From the NCBI RefSeq assembly GCF_026153355.1, contig NZ_CP110636.1, forward strand, positions 2,728,001 through 2,792,000: a stretch of 64,000 nucleotides of DNA. Reading direction: 5' to 3'. Made by a program: the position numbers and the translations under genes. Shown in pieces: positions 7,994-17,430 of this stretch. The stretch comes from Streptomyces endophytica (GTDB lineage Bacteria > Actinomycetota > Actinomycetes > Streptomycetales > Streptomycetaceae). Below the pieces are notes generated by a model. That model did not search any database. It was not told where the DNA came from and worked only from the letters and a program-made list of their open reading frames with translations. Each line of letters starts with the position of its first letter. The stretch's first letter is position 1.

Positions 7994-9199
7994 ATGAATG
8001 GGAAGCGGGAATCAGTGGTGGACGTCCAGGGCACGGTCGAGGACGGCTTCGAGCCGGTCCGGGACGCCTTCATGGCCAACTTCGCGCGACGCGGAGAGCG
8101 GGGGGCGGCGGTCGCCGTCTACCGGCACGGTCGGAAGGTCGTCGACCTGTGGGGCGGTACGAAGGACGGTGACGGCGCGCCGGACGGCACGGCCGCACCC
8201 TGGGAGGCCGGCACCGCCCAGGTGATCCGGTCCGCGACCAAGGGCATCGCCGCCGTCGTCCCGCTGCTGCTGCACCAGCGCGGACAGCTCGACCTGGACG
8301 CTCCCGTCGGCACGTACTGGCCGGAATTCAAGGCCGCCGGCAAGGAACGCGTCCTCGTCCGCCACCTCCTCTCCCACCGCGCCGGGCTGCCCGTCCTCGA
8401 CACCCCGCTCACCCCCGCCCAGGCCCTCGACGGCACCAGCGGCCCGGCCGCGGTCGCCGCCCAGGCCCCCGCCTGGGAGCCGGGCACGGACCACGGCTAC
8501 CACGCCCAGACCTACAGCTGGCTGCTGGGCGAACTGGTGCTGCGGGTCACCGGCCGCACCCTCGGCACCTGGGTCGCCGAGGAGATATCCGGGCCGCTCG
8601 GCCTGGACCTGTGGATCGGCCTGCCGGACGCAGAACAGTCCCGGGTCGGCCGGCTGGCCCCCGTCACGCCCCCGCCGCCGCCCGCCGCCCACGGCCTCCG
8701 GGTCCGCCCCAAGCAAACCGTCGCCGCGGCGTACGAGGACCCGACCTCCCTCACGAGCCGCGCCTTCGCGGCGATCTCGCCGGGCCCCGACGAGAACGAC
8801 CCCGCCTTCCGCGCCGCCGAACTCCCCGCCTCGGCGGGCGTCGCCACGGCCCGTGCGCTGGCCCGCTGCTACGCCGCGCTGATCGGCGCGGTCGACGGGC
8901 ACCCGCGGCTCTTCGCCCCCGCGACCCTCACCCTCGCCCGCACCGAGGAGTCCGCGGGCCCCGACCGCACGCTCCTGGTCTCCACCCGCTTCGGCCTCGG
9001 CTTCATGCTCCACGGCCCGGCCTCGCCGCTGCTCTCGCCCGGCTCCTTCGGCCACCCCGGCCGCGGCGGGGCACTCGCCTGCGCGGACCCCGAGAGCGGG
9101 GTCGCCTTCGGCTACGTGACGAACGGGATGCAGCGGAACGTCACGGCGGACCCGCGAGCGCAAGCGCTGTTGCGCGCTGTTTCCCACGTTGTCGGCTGA
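7994..9199 (+). CDS. Serine hydrolase of the beta-lactamase/EstB family
   Basis: About 401 residues from ATG 7994. The nucleophile motif S-x-x-K is SATK (residue 80 from this start, in VIRSATKGI), the second motif is Y-x-W in TYSWLLG, and a His-Pro-Gly near the C-terminus (FGHPGRGG) replaces KTG, as in EstB-like esterases and class C related enzymes. No signal peptide is seen, so it is likely cytoplasmic with esterase or peptidase activity, not antibiotic hydrolysis. The start is uncertain because no strong ribosome site precedes 7994; GTG codons at 8015 and 8018 are alternatives. Confidence 0.85.
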   Translation: MNGKRESVVDVQGTVEDGFEPVRDAFMANFARRGERGAAVAVYRHGRKVVDLWGGTKDGDGAPDGTAAPWEAGTAQVIRSATKGIAAVVPLLLHQRGQLDLDAPVGTYWPEFKAAGKERVLVRHLLSHRAGLPVLDTPLTPAQALDGTSGPAAVAAQAPAWEPGTDHGYHAQTYSWLLGELVLRVTGRTLGTWVAEEISGPLGLDLWIGLPDAEQSRVGRLAPVTPPPPPAAHGLRVRPKQTVAAAYEDPTSLTSRAFAAISPGPDENDPAFRAAELPASAGVATARALARCYAALIGAVDGHPRLFAPATLTLARTEESAGPDRTLLVSTRFGLGFMLHGPASPLLSPGSFGHPGRGGALACADPESGVAFGYVTNGMQRNVTADPRAQALLRAVSHVVG

Positions 9200-9341
9200 C
9201 CCGCCGCTGCGCTTCGCTTAGCCGCCTCCCGCGTTGTCGGGTGGCCCCGCCGTACCTCTTCTGTTTTTTCGCCTTCGGCGGGGTGGGGTTTAGGGCCGGG
9301 GGGGGGCGCTCGCTTGGTGGTAGTGCCGGGTGTGGTCCTCC

Positions 9342-9391
9342 GGGGGCGGGCTTCCGGACTGCTGACGCTTTACGTCCGGAAACCCGCCCCC
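9342..9391 (+). repeat. Conserved-loop hairpin repeat, copy 1
   Basis: An 18-bp stem with one mismatch, left arm 9342-9359 and right arm 9374-9391, around the 14-nt loop TGCTGACGCTTTAC. The second copy at 48147-48196 has the same loop and stem ends but a different, fully paired stem. It lies between two convergent genes, so a bidirectional terminator is one explanation. Confidence 0.7.
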
Positions 9392-9472
9392 TCCGGCCCC
9401 CACCCTCCCGCCGGTAACCGCGCCCCCGCCCGGTGGGGGGAAGGTCAAAGACCAGGGGCTCGGCCGCGTCGT

Positions 9473-10324
9473 TCAACCCGAATACAACATCAGGCCGATG
9501 CCCACCACCATCAGCCCCGCGGCAGCGATCCGCGGGGTGCCGAAGCGTTCCTTGAAGAACAACGCGCCGATCGCCGCGCCGACGATGATGGAGGACTCGC
9601 GGAGGGCGGCGATGGGGGCGAGGGCGGCGCGGGTCTGGGCCCACAGGACCAGGCCGTAGGCGAGGACGGAGAGGAAACCGCCGGCCAGGCCGCGGGCCGC
9701 GAACGGGCGGAGGGCGGTGAGGAGTTGGCCCCGGTGGACGGCGAGCGCCCAGAGGGGGATGACGAGGCCTTCGAGGATCATCAGCCAGGCGATGTAGCCC
9801 AGCGGCGTGCCGGCGGCGCGGACGCCGAGGCCGTCGACGGTGGTGTACGAGGCGATGGACAGGCCGGTGGCGAGGGCCGCGATGATGGCCGGCCAGTGCG
9901 GCCGGGTGCCGGCGGCGCGGACGCCCCACAGGGCCACGCCGACCAGGCCCGTGGAGGCGAGGGCCACGCCCGCGAGGGCCCAGGGGCCGGGGATCTCGTG
10001 GACGAAGACGGCCGCCAGGACGGTGACGACGAGCGGGGCGCTGCCGCGGGCGATGGGGTACATCTGCCCGAAGTCGCCCAGCCGGAACGACCGCATGAGC
10101 AGGGCCTGGTAGACGATGTGCAGGACGGCGGAGCCCAGGAGGTAGGGCCAGGCGCCGGCGGCGGGCAGGGGGGTGAAGCCCGCCATGGCCGCGCCGCAGA
10201 GGGCGCCACCGCCGCCGACCAGGGTGAAGGCGAGGAGCTGGTCGCGTATGCCGTGGGCGATCGCGTTCCAGCTGGCGTGCGTCACGGCGGCCGCGAGGAC
10301 GGCCGCGACGACCAGCGGCGTCAC
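9473..10324 (-). CDS. EamA/DMT family transporter
   Basis: A 283-residue membrane protein with about ten hydrophobic helices arranged as two EamA halves. Typical residues include VTHASWNAIAHG at the N-terminus, YPIARGSAPL at the end of the first half and ALRESSIIVGAAIGALFFKERFG in the second. The GTG start overlaps the TGA of the small gene upstream (GTGA). It is probably a metabolite exporter of the drug/metabolite superfamily; the substrate cannot be told. Confidence 0.9.
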   Translation of the reverse strand: MTPLVVAAVLAAAVTHASWNAIAHGIRDQLLAFTLVGGGGALCGAAMAGFTPLPAAGAWPYLLGSAVLHIVYQALLMRSFRLGDFGQMYPIARGSAPLVVTVLAAVFVHEIPGPWALAGVALASTGLVGVALWGVRAAGTRPHWPAIIAALATGLSIASYTTVDGLGVRAAGTPLGYIAWLMILEGLVIPLWALAVHRGQLLTALRPFAARGLAGGFLSVLAYGLVLWAQTRAALAPIAALRESSIIVGAAIGALFFKERFGTPRIAAAGLMVVGIGLMLYSG

Positions 10325-10491
10325 GAGGAACGCTCGCGCACGTCCACGACCCTGTCCCGCGCGTGCTCGATCAGCGTCGTGGGAGCGAGCGGGAAGACCG
10401 TGTGCGGGGTGCCGGCGGCCCAGACGTCGGCGAGGGCCTGGGCGAAGCGTGGGTAGGTGGGGGAGGGAGCGTCGGAGGGGGAAAGGGACAT
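10321..10491 (-). CDS. Small hypothetical protein coupled to the EamA gene
   Basis: 56 residues from ATG 10491 (RFAQALADVWAAGTPHTVFPL in the middle). Its TGA overlaps the GTG of the EamA gene, which supports translation. No ribosome site is evident before the ATG; an in-frame ATG at 10521 would add ten residues. No domain is recognised. Confidence 0.5.
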   Translation of the reverse strand: MSLSPSDAPSPTYPRFAQALADVWAAGTPHTVFPLAPTTLIEHARDRVVDVRERSS

Positions 10492-10576
10492 GGCCCGCAC
10501 GCTAGCGAAAGCTGTACGGGCCATGCGACCGGGTTCCGGAGCGTGAGAGGGGCGCCCACCGCGGGCGCCCCCGCGC

Positions 10577-12228
10577 TCAGCGGGCGGTGAGGATCGCGCG
10601 GACCACCGGGCCCGCGTTGGAGCCGCCGTGGCCGCTGGCCGGGACGACGGCCGCCGCGGCCAGGTCGTCGCGGTACGCGGTGAACCAGGCGTTCGGCTTC
10701 TTCTGGTTGTCGACCTCGGCGGAGCCGGTCTTGGCGCCGACGTCACCGCTGACCCCGGACATCGCCTCGGCGGCCGTACCGGAGGTCGCGGTCAGCTTCA
10801 TCAGCGACTTCAGCCCGCTGAGGGTGGCCGGCTTCATGGTGCGGGCGGCGCGGGCGAGGGTCCGGTTGTCCAGCGACGGGGCGACGATGTACGGCTGGTG
10901 GAAGGAGCCGGCGCGGACCGTCGCGGCGAGCGTGGCGACGTTGAGCGGGTTCATCCGCACACCGCCCTGGCCGATCAGCGAGGCCCCCATCTGGGCGTCG
11001 TGCTGCACCGGCACCGCGCCGTCGAAGGTGGGGATGCCGGTCTGCCAGTTCAGCCCGATGCCGAAGACGTCGCGGGCCTCGTTGGTCAGGTCGTCGTCGC
11101 TGAGGTCCTTGGCGTGCGCGATGAAGGCGTTGTTGCAGGACGCGGCGAAGCTCTGCGCGAAGGTGCCGTCCTTGATCTCGGACTTGTTGAGGTTCTGGAA
11201 CTTCCAGCCGCCGACCGTGACGTACTTCGGGCACGGGTTCTTCTTGCCCGGCGAGGTCAGGCCCTTGTCCATCAGCAGCGCCGAGGTGACGATCTTCATC
11301 GTCGAGCCGGGCGCCAGCGAGCCCTGGGTGGCCATGTTGAAGCCCTTGGCCGGGGAATTGGCGAGCGCCAGGATCTCGCCGGTGCTGGGCTTGACCGCGG
11401 CCGCCGAGGCGGACTTCTTGCCCTGGACGGCCTTCTCGGCCGCGGCCTGGAGTTTCGCGTCCAGGGTGGTCTTCAGGGTGCCGGGGTCCCCTTGGAGAGC
11501 ACCTTCAGGGTCTTGTCGGGCTGCTGGTCGGCCGGCTTGGCGGCCTTGGCGCGCTTGATGAACAGCTCCACGCCGGGCTTGCCGTCGGTCTTGTCGCCGT
11601 ACTTGTCGCGCAGACTGTCCAGGATCGCGGCGAGCGTCGGGTGCGCCTCGGGGGTCAGCACCGCGCCGTTGCGGTCCACGGCCTTGATCGGCGGCGCCTC
11701 GGCCTCGCCGGTCCGCAGCTCGTCGCCCTTGGCCAGGTCCGGGTGCAGCACGGACGGCTGCCAGGCGACCACCGGCTTGCCGGTGGCCTTGTCCCGGTGG
11801 AGGGTCGCGGAGGTGCGGTACGAGTAGGGCGCCTTGGTGCCCTTGTAGTCGATCTGCGCGGCGACGGTGTACGGGATCTTGTCGCCGGCGGGGGTGCCGG
11901 GCGTCACCGTCACCTTGGAGAAGCCGGCCCGCTTGGCGAAGGTGGTGAGCGCCGCCCGCGAGGTGTCGGGGCTGTCGGTCAGCTTCGCGGCCTTGGCGGC
12001 GTCGCCGGACTGCCAGGCGGTCAGGAACTCCTGGCCGGCCGTCTGCACCTCCTTGGCGGACAGCGGGCCGGTCGGCACCTTGGGCGCGTTGTCACCGCCC
12101 GCGGCGCCCGCGGACCGGACCTCCTGCGGCGTGTCGTCCGATCCCCCGAACAGCGTGAAGCCGCCCACGACTCCCGCCACCAGGGCCACCGATCCGCCGA
12201 TCAGCCCGTACTTCACCTCACGGCGCAT
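10577..12228 (-). CDS. Penicillin-binding protein, transpeptidase, frameshifted
   Basis: N-terminal membrane anchor (GLIGGSVALVAGVVGGFTLF), then an NTF2-like MecA_N domain (QEFLTAWQSGDAAKAAKLT) and, in a second frame, a transpeptidase domain with the three motifs S-x-x-K (STMK in APGSTMKI), S-x-N (SCN in AASCNNAF) and KTG (GAKTGSAE). The frames join if one C is added to CCCC at 11488-11491, giving about 550 residues. The start is probably ATG 12228; ATG 12270 adds 14 residues. It cross-links peptidoglycan at the outer membrane face. In an element-free chromosome its upstream neighbour would be pmt. Confidence 0.87.
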
Positions 12229-12391
12229 GCCACCGATTCCCTCCCTGGAGCCTCGTCCTTGAATACGCACACAAGAACGTGCATCGCACTCTAAGGGACA
12301 CGGGGAGAGCCCCGAGTCTCGATCCGGGCACGGTCCGGTGACGCGCTGTTGTAAGCCTGTGACGGAATTGTCGAACTTCGCGGGCGCTCAC

Positions 12392-12479
12392 ACCCAGCTG
12401 TCGAACCACATCCGGTGGTGCCAGGCGCTCTTCGGGATCGGCAGGCCCGTATAAAGCGGATAGAAGTAGATGAAGTTCC
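12392..12479. repeat. attL, copy of the pmt 3' end
   Basis: 88 bp matching 27331-27418 with one difference (A at 12454, G at 27393). On the minus strand it reads as the last 29 codons of pmt; just outside the repeat the stop follows as GTG TGA, so this is the original chromosomal end of pmt, now cut off from its gene. The integrase gene ends 57 bp to the right. Confidence 0.93.
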
Positions 12480-12535
12480 GTCTTTTGGTGGTAATCGGGC
12501 CCCGACCAGGGCTTTGACCTCCAAGCGGGGCCGTT

Positions 12536-13801
12536 TCACGCAGCCTGGGCCGTCTCTGGGCCGTGATCTTGGTTTCCGGACGCCAAATAGAGACTGTCCA
12601 CGGCTCTGCGGGTGCGCCCCTCGCTGGTAGGCATCAGGTGCGTGTAGGTCCGCAGCGTGAACCCCGGATCGGAGTGCCCCAGATACTGGCTCAGGGCGCG
12701 GATGTTCTCGCCGGCGTCCAGCAGTACCGAGGCGTAGAAGTGCCGCAGAGCATGCATGCCGTGCTCACGCGCCACGGCGTAGCGCTCTCCTTCCTCGGGC
12801 TCGGGGATGATGCCGGCAGAGGCAAGCGCAGGCTTCCACATGAAGTCATCGAAATAGCTCACCCTCACAAAGTCGCCCGTCCTACCGCTGAAGATGAGCG
12901 ATTTGGTGATGGGTGGCCCGTCCGGTGTGCGCCACGGCAGCGTCACCTTGATGGTGGGGTGCGCTTTCGAATGCGCCTGCATCGCTGCGGCCACGGCCCG
13001 GGGGAGGGGGACGTCGCGCAGCTTGCCGCCCTTCGGCGGAGCGAAGACGAACTTCCCTCGAATCCGCTTCAACTGGTGCCGTACGGCGATCCAGCCGCCC
13101 TCATAGTCCAATTCGTCGTCGGAAAGGCCGAAAACCTCACCTTGCCGCAGTCCGCACCCGCCTGCCACGTCCACGGTCGCGCGCAAATGCTCGGGGAGCG
13201 CCGAGCGAACGCTGAACACCTGCGTGGATGTCCACGGCGTGACCCGGGACGGGCTTGCCTTCGGGGTCTGCACCGAGCGAGCGAGGCACGGATTCTTGCT
13301 GAGCAGCGAATCGTCAACGGCAGCGCTCAGGGCTGCGGAAACGGTCCCGAAGATGATTCGGCGGTGTGAGGACGCGGGCACTTGGGCCTCCAGCTCTCCC
13401 AGCCAGGTACGGATGTGTCCGGGCTGGAAGGAGGCGAGGGGGCGTGTCCCGATGTACGGGTACGCGTGCAGCCGCAACCGGCGCTCTGCCGCCTCCCGAC
13501 TGTTGATCTCGGTCGTGTGGGTCGCCACCCACTTCTCCGCGAACTCCTGGAAGGTGATGCGGGCGGCACGCTGGTCGATGTACTGCCCGCGCGACATGTC
13601 GGCCTTGATCTGGGTGAGCCACTGCTCGGCAAGCCGCCTCTGCTTGTCGGGGAAGGACTGGCTCTTCTCCGTGCCGTCGGGGCCGATGTAGCGGGCGCGG
13701 TAACGCATGCCCTTGCCGTAGCGGCTGGTCTTGACTCGGCGAGGCTGCCCACTGGGGCCAGTCTCGGTTTTGTACCAGCGGTCTTGAATGTGGCCGGCCA
13801 T
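12536..13801 (-). CDS. int: Tyrosine site-specific integrase
   Basis: A 421-residue phage-type integrase from ATG 13801, which has AAAGGA nine bases upstream; longer starts at 13825 and 13843 exist. N-terminal arm-binding region, core-binding domain (FQEFAEKWVATHTTEI), then the catalytic domain with R in GGCGLRQGEV, H-x-x-R in HALRHFYAS, GHSD, and the nucleophile Tyr in LRTYTHLMP. It integrates and excises the element at the pmt site. Together with xis it forms the outermost operon next to attL. Confidence 0.95.
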   Translation of the reverse strand: MAGHIQDRWYKTETGPSGQPRRVKTSRYGKGMRYRARYIGPDGTEKSQSFPDKQRRLAEQWLTQIKADMSRGQYIDQRAARITFQEFAEKWVATHTTEINSREAAERRLRLHAYPYIGTRPLASFQPGHIRTWLGELEAQVPASSHRRIIFGTVSAALSAAVDDSLLSKNPCLARSVQTPKASPSRVTPWTSTQVFSVRSALPEHLRATVDVAGGCGLRQGEVFGLSDDELDYEGGWIAVRHQLKRIRGKFVFAPPKGGKLRDVPLPRAVAAAMQAHSKAHPTIKVTLPWRTPDGPPITKSLIFSGRTGDFVRVSYFDDFMWKPALASAGIIPEPEEGERYAVAREHGMHALRHFYASVLLDAGENIRALSQYLGHSDPGFTLRTYTHLMPTSEGRTRRAVDSLYLASGNQDHGPETAQAA

Positions 13802-13888
13802 GTGTCGGCGGTCCTTTCTGGGCATGCCGCAGGGCGGGACCATGGGCCCCGCCCTGCATGGAGGTGATGTTCGGTTGGCTTGGCGTTG

Positions 13889-14122
13889 TCAGGCGGCTTC
13901 GGCCTCGGCTACGGCCTGCTGGGCGACCCAGGCGCGGACGGCGGCGGGGTCGTAGCGGAGGTGCTTGCCCACGCGGAATCCGGGCGGGCCGGTGCGCTTC
14001 TTGCGCCAGGCGTAGAGGGTCTCGACGCTGTCCAGACGGAACAGTTCCAAGAGGTCTTCCGGGGTCAGGTAGTGGTCCGGGAGGCCGCCCCGGAGGGTGG
14101 CAACGGCGGTTGCGCGTGGCAC
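13889..14122 (-). CDS. xis: Excisionase-like HTH protein
   Basis: 77 residues, MerR/Xis-type winged helix: YLTPEDLLELFRL, then VETLYAWRKKRTGPPGFRVG and KHLRYDPAAVRAWV. This is the DNA-binding domain found in AICE excisionases. It is immediately upstream of int with about 90 bp between, and its promoter region holds the TGACGC array. It likely directs excision with Int. Confidence 0.9.
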   Translation of the reverse strand: MPRATAVATLRGGLPDHYLTPEDLLELFRLDSVETLYAWRKKRTGPPGFRVGKHLRYDPAAVRAWVAQQAVAEAEAA

Positions 14123-14205
14123 AGCGGGTCTCCTCAGGGGAGCGGCGGTTTAATGCCGAGATTCGGTAGCGGGTCGGGGCGCGACTGTCCGAGGTGCGGA
14201 TTTCT

Positions 14206-14418
14206 GCGTCATTGCGTCATCAGCGTCATTGGGGCTTCTGACCTGCGGCTTTGCGTGACGCAGCGGCGAGGAGGTGCGTCATCGGCGCGTCATGGGCTGC
14301 GTCATTGAATGACGCAGATGACGCAGATGACGCAGGATGACGTAGAGACCGCCGTCTGCGTCATGGCTTTCGCCGCAGGTCAGGGGCTGTTTTTCGGCTG
14401 GCATGACGCAGATGACGC
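14206..14418. repeat. Iteron-like array of GCGTCA/TGACGC
   Basis: At least thirteen exact copies of GCGTCA or its complement TGACGC in 213 bp: 14206, 14214, 14223, 14256, 14276, 14287, 14299, 14310, 14319, 14328, 14358, 14404, 14413. TGACGCAGA repeats with a strict 9-bp step at 14310-14336 and again at 14404-14418. A perfect dyad, CTGCGTCAT-TGA-ATGACGCAG, lies at 14297-14317. It sits between the replication genes and xis, so it may be the origin recognised by the replication protein or an operator for xis-int. Confidence 0.8.
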
Positions 14419-14531
14419 AGCGTCTTCCCTCTTAGGACAAAAGAGGGGGTGCCTGTTGTGGTGCGGTGCGCCTCAAAGCGTGAAGAAGGAGCCGCTTCGC
14501 GGCGCGTCCTTTGGCCGGCGTCCCGCCGAAC

Positions 14532-14578
14532 AGCAAGAGGAGCACGCCTCGCCTGTGGCCGGGGGTGCTCTTCTTGCT
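14532..14578 (-). terminator. Hairpin after the replication operon
   Basis: 14-bp stem, AGCAAGAGGAGCAC at 14532-14545 with its near complement at 14565-14578; the single mismatch can form a G-U pair. It lies 27 bp beyond the stop of the primase/ATPase gene on its strand. Probable rho-independent type terminator without a long T run. Confidence 0.6.
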
Positions 14579-14604
14579 TGTCCGGACGATCACGGGGGCG
14601 CGGG

Positions 14605-16086
14605 TCAGAACATCCGCTTCTCCTGGGCTGGCGGCGGGGCTGCCATGCGGGTCATTTCGAGGTACCGGCCCTCGCTGGTGCGGCCTGTGTCGATGAGGAC
14701 ACCCCGAGCGGCAAGCGTCGGCTGGAGGCGCTTGAGCCGGTCGGAGAGGACCTTTCCCGTGGTCGGCCACCCCTTGGGCAGGGGACGGAAGTCCTCGCCC
14801 GTGTAGAGGCGACTGAGGCAGTGCAGCCACTCGGTAGAGGTCATCCGCTGCTCGCCGCCCGGCTCGATGGTGTCGGCGTGCCTAAGGACGGTCTGCGCCA
14901 GGAGGTCGCCCTCGATCACGTCGTCGTTCAGGTCGTCCAGGCTGGCCCGGTACGCGGTGAGCGCTCCAAGGCCGGTTGCCGCGTCGAGCTGCGCGCAAAG
15001 GTGCGCGAAGTCCGCCATCCGCAGGTCGGTGGGAGTCTCCGCCTCGGCTGCGCGGACCTTGACCGTGAGATCGAGCACGGACCCGAGAACGACGGGCAGA
15101 ACCTCTTCGTACTCCGCCCACAGTTCCGCCTCGGTGCGCCGGACCTTGGGCCTCTCCAGCCGCAGTGGCAGAAGGCGTTCGGCGAGGTCGGGGCGGATGA
15201 CTCCCACGTCGATGCCAGTCAGGAGCAGGGGCCGGCGGTAGCGGGCGCGGAAGACGTCCCCGTCGGTGAAGAGGGCGCGCTTGACGTTCTCAATGCCGGT
15301 GACGATGCAGCACATGGCATCGGAGAGGTCCGGGGTCATGTGGGAGAGGTTGTCCAGGGCCGTGACCCACCCGGCCGCCACGGCCGCAGTCAGATTCTCC
15401 TCGTCCTTCGGGGGACGGCGTAGGTCACTGCTCATGCCCTCGATGATCCGCAGGAGCATTCGCCCCGCGGTGGACTTGCCCGCGCCCTGGGGGCCGGTGA
15501 GGAAGGGTGCGGGGACGGGCACGGACGGGCCGAGGCAGCCGATCAGCCACGCGATGGCCAGGCACTCGGTTTCCGCGTTGGCGAAGTTGCACAGCCTCAG
15601 CAGGAGGTCGATGCCCTTGTCGTCGGTGTCCTTGGCCGGCAGGGGGAGTTCCCCGGTGAGCTGGGTGCGTCGCCAGCACACCTCGCGTGGGTCGGGGATG
15701 GCGATGTCCCACCCGGTGGGGTGGATGCGGACCGACTGCCCGTCGCTGCGGCCCAGGTCGAGCCACGTCGCCCCGTCGAATCCGGGGGCAACGCGGATGT
15801 TCACGGGCTGGACGTCCTCGGTCAGTGCGAGCGCTTCGATCAAGTCCAACGCTTCCTTGAGCGCGGTTCCGTTGAAGACGCCGCGGCCGTCCTTGTACAG
15901 GCCGACCATGAGTTCTTGGCGGTGGCTGCCCGTGGTGCCCTGGGAGCGGATCGGGCGGGCCACGGGGTGGCCGTTCTTCTGCGCGTACACGGTCCCGTCG
16001 GCGGTGCGGAAGTACCGGAAGTGCGCTTGCGCGTAGTCGGTGATGACCTCGCGGGCGGGATTCTTCTCGTCGTCAGCCACGGTCAC
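14605..16086 (-). CDS. Primase-type ATPase, replication protein of the element
   Basis: 493 residues. GTG at 16086 overlaps the TGA of prim-pol, which decides the start. The centre has a Walker A GPQGAGKST at residues 198-206 and an acidic strand AAGWVTALDNLSHM; regions around VLPVVLGSVLDLTVKV and DVIEGDLLAQTVLR resemble P4/phage-type primase-helicase and DnaB-like superfamily-3 ATPases. With the upstream prim-pol it should form the replication machinery of a RepPP-type AICE and unwind the excised circle. C-terminus holds a winged-helix-like end (DRLKRLQPTLAARGV). Confidence 0.82.
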   Translation of the reverse strand: MTVADDEKNPAREVITDYAQAHFRYFRTADGTVYAQKNGHPVARPIRSQGTTGSHRQELMVGLYKDGRGVFNGTALKEALDLIEALALTEDVQPVNIRVAPGFDGATWLDLGRSDGQSVRIHPTGWDIAIPDPREVCWRRTQLTGELPLPAKDTDDKGIDLLLRLCNFANAETECLAIAWLIGCLGPSVPVPAPFLTGPQGAGKSTAGRMLLRIIEGMSSDLRRPPKDEENLTAAVAAGWVTALDNLSHMTPDLSDAMCCIVTGIENVKRALFTDGDVFRARYRRPLLLTGIDVGVIRPDLAERLLPLRLERPKVRRTEAELWAEYEEVLPVVLGSVLDLTVKVRAAEAETPTDLRMADFAHLCAQLDAATGLGALTAYRASLDDLNDDVIEGDLLAQTVLRHADTIEPGGEQRMTSTEWLHCLSRLYTGEDFRPLPKGWPTTGKVLSDRLKRLQPTLAARGVLIDTGRTSEGRYLEMTRMAAPPPAQEKRMF

Positions 16087-16922
16087 ATCCCCAGCCGGGT
16101 GCGGGCGTTGGCCCAGGCGTCGGTGCAGTGCCGGAGGGATTCGCCCTTGGCCTGCGCGGCGGTGAACAGTCGCGCGATGTGGGCGTTGGTGAGGCAGCCG
16201 CACCGGCCGTGGGCGGACAGCACGGCGAGGAACGTCCGGTAGACGGTCGTGTGGACCGCACTGCGCGCCTCGGTGATGCGCTGCTCGGCCATGCAGATGC
16301 CACGCTCCAGGTAGGCAGGCGTGCGATGACGGCACTCCCCGCCCCGGCCAATGCGGGCACGGTGATGGCGTGCGACGCGGGCCGCACCGTGTCCTTCACC
16401 GCCAGGGCGCGAACGGCGTCGGGGAGGGGAACCGTGGTGCCGGTGCCGGACCCGAGCCACCGGGCGTAGGCCATCGTGGACTTGATGTCCACGTCGGGGC
16501 GTACGCGGTTTGCGGAGGGCATGGTGCCGCGGTAGATCCAGTGCTCACCTCGCGTGGTCGGCACGGTACGCGTGGCGGGCAGGGTCTGGCGGGCCCAGGT
16601 GACGGCGGCGGCGTTGTCGAGGTCGAGGACGGTAAGCCCGGCGCCCGCCGGGTGGTAGGCGACGGCTACCGCCTGGCGCCACGCGGCCTTCCAGGCCGGG
16701 GAGGTGAGGACGGCGGGTCGGTGGTGGCGGCGGCCCAGCCGTGGCATGGCTGGGGCACTGGCACGGGCCTGCGGCCTTCATGTGCGGCCGGTCCCCGCAG
16801 GCGCTCCGCGCGCACTGGAGGCAGTTGCCGAAGGGCTGCTTCCCCTGCCGCAGGGGAAGCACGGGTACGCCGAGGGCGGCCAGGGCCAGTGCTTCTCGCT
16901 GGATGTCGGTGGGTTGGGTCAT
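16083..16922 (-). CDS. Bifunctional DNA primase/polymerase (prim-pol), three frame breaks
   Basis: ATG at 16922 has GGAGG upstream. The first frame gives ALAALGVPVLPLRQGKQPF, a prim-pol start, then a Cys/His stretch; a third frame supplies PCHGWAAATTDP; the next gives LTVLDLDNAAAVTWAR with the D-x-D metal site, GEHWIYRG and DIKST; the last gives GGECRHRTPAYLERG to the stop. One base added at each of about 16752-16755, 16715-16717 and 16335-16345 (all G/C runs) makes one protein of about 280 residues. It makes primers or DNA for replication of the element. Overlaps the ATPase gene by 4 bp. Confidence 0.82.
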
Positions 16923-17010
16923 GCTGGAGACCTCCACAGGTCTGTTGAGGACTGGGAGAGACCAGGGCGGCCGCCTTCTCGCCAAAGACACGCGGCCGCC
17001 CTGGGCGTTG

Positions 17011-17412
17011 CTAGCTGTTGGTGCTGGCCCACGGGTCGTCCATCTGGGCGGCGGCCCAGAGGGTGTACTCCTGGCGGACGTAGCCGCGGGGGTTGGCCTC
17101 GGCGGCGGGGTGCTCGGGCCAGTACGGGGTGCCGCCGTAGTTGCCGTCACCGGCCTTGTCCGTGTCGAGCAGGTAGACGGCGGAGGCTTCGGCCTCCTCG
17201 ACCGCCGTGGCGATTCCGGGCTCGTCGTCGAAGGCCGTGAGCCGCAGCGCGACACGGTCCAGGAGAGCGGCATGGCGCAGGTACCACTCGCGACCCAGTT
17301 CGGCCTCCGGGTCCGCAGAGACCGCGGTGAGCGAAGCGATCTCGGCGACCAGGTGTGGGGCGTTGGCGTACGCCTGCTCCGCGGTCACGGTCTCGGTGGG
17401 GTTGAAGCCCAT
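17011..17412 (-). CDS. Hypothetical AICE protein, 133 residues
   Basis: An acidic, helical protein (LVAEIASLTAVSADPEAELG, ALRLTAFDDEP) with a conserved-looking C-terminal GGTPYWPEHPAAEANPRGYV. I know similar proteins from Streptomyces integrative elements, without a function. It lies between the prim-pol gene and a Cys protein, all on the minus strand and probably one operon. No membrane segment. Confidence 0.75.
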   Translation of the reverse strand: MGFNPTETVTAEQAYANAPHLVAEIASLTAVSADPEAELGREWYLRHAALLDRVALRLTAFDDEPGIATAVEEAEASAVYLLDTDKAGDGNYGGTPYWPEHPAAEANPRGYVRQEYTLWAAAQMDDPWASTNS

Positions 17413-17430
17413 GTCAGTGGTCCTTCCGGG

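Noticed and set aside
12392..12479. tRNA gene as attachment site of the AICE
   Set aside because: The repeated sequence translates as the pmt C-terminus and does not fold as a tRNA.
14206..14418. CRISPR array
   Set aside because: Repeat units are 6-9 bp, occur in both orientations, and spacers are short and irregular.
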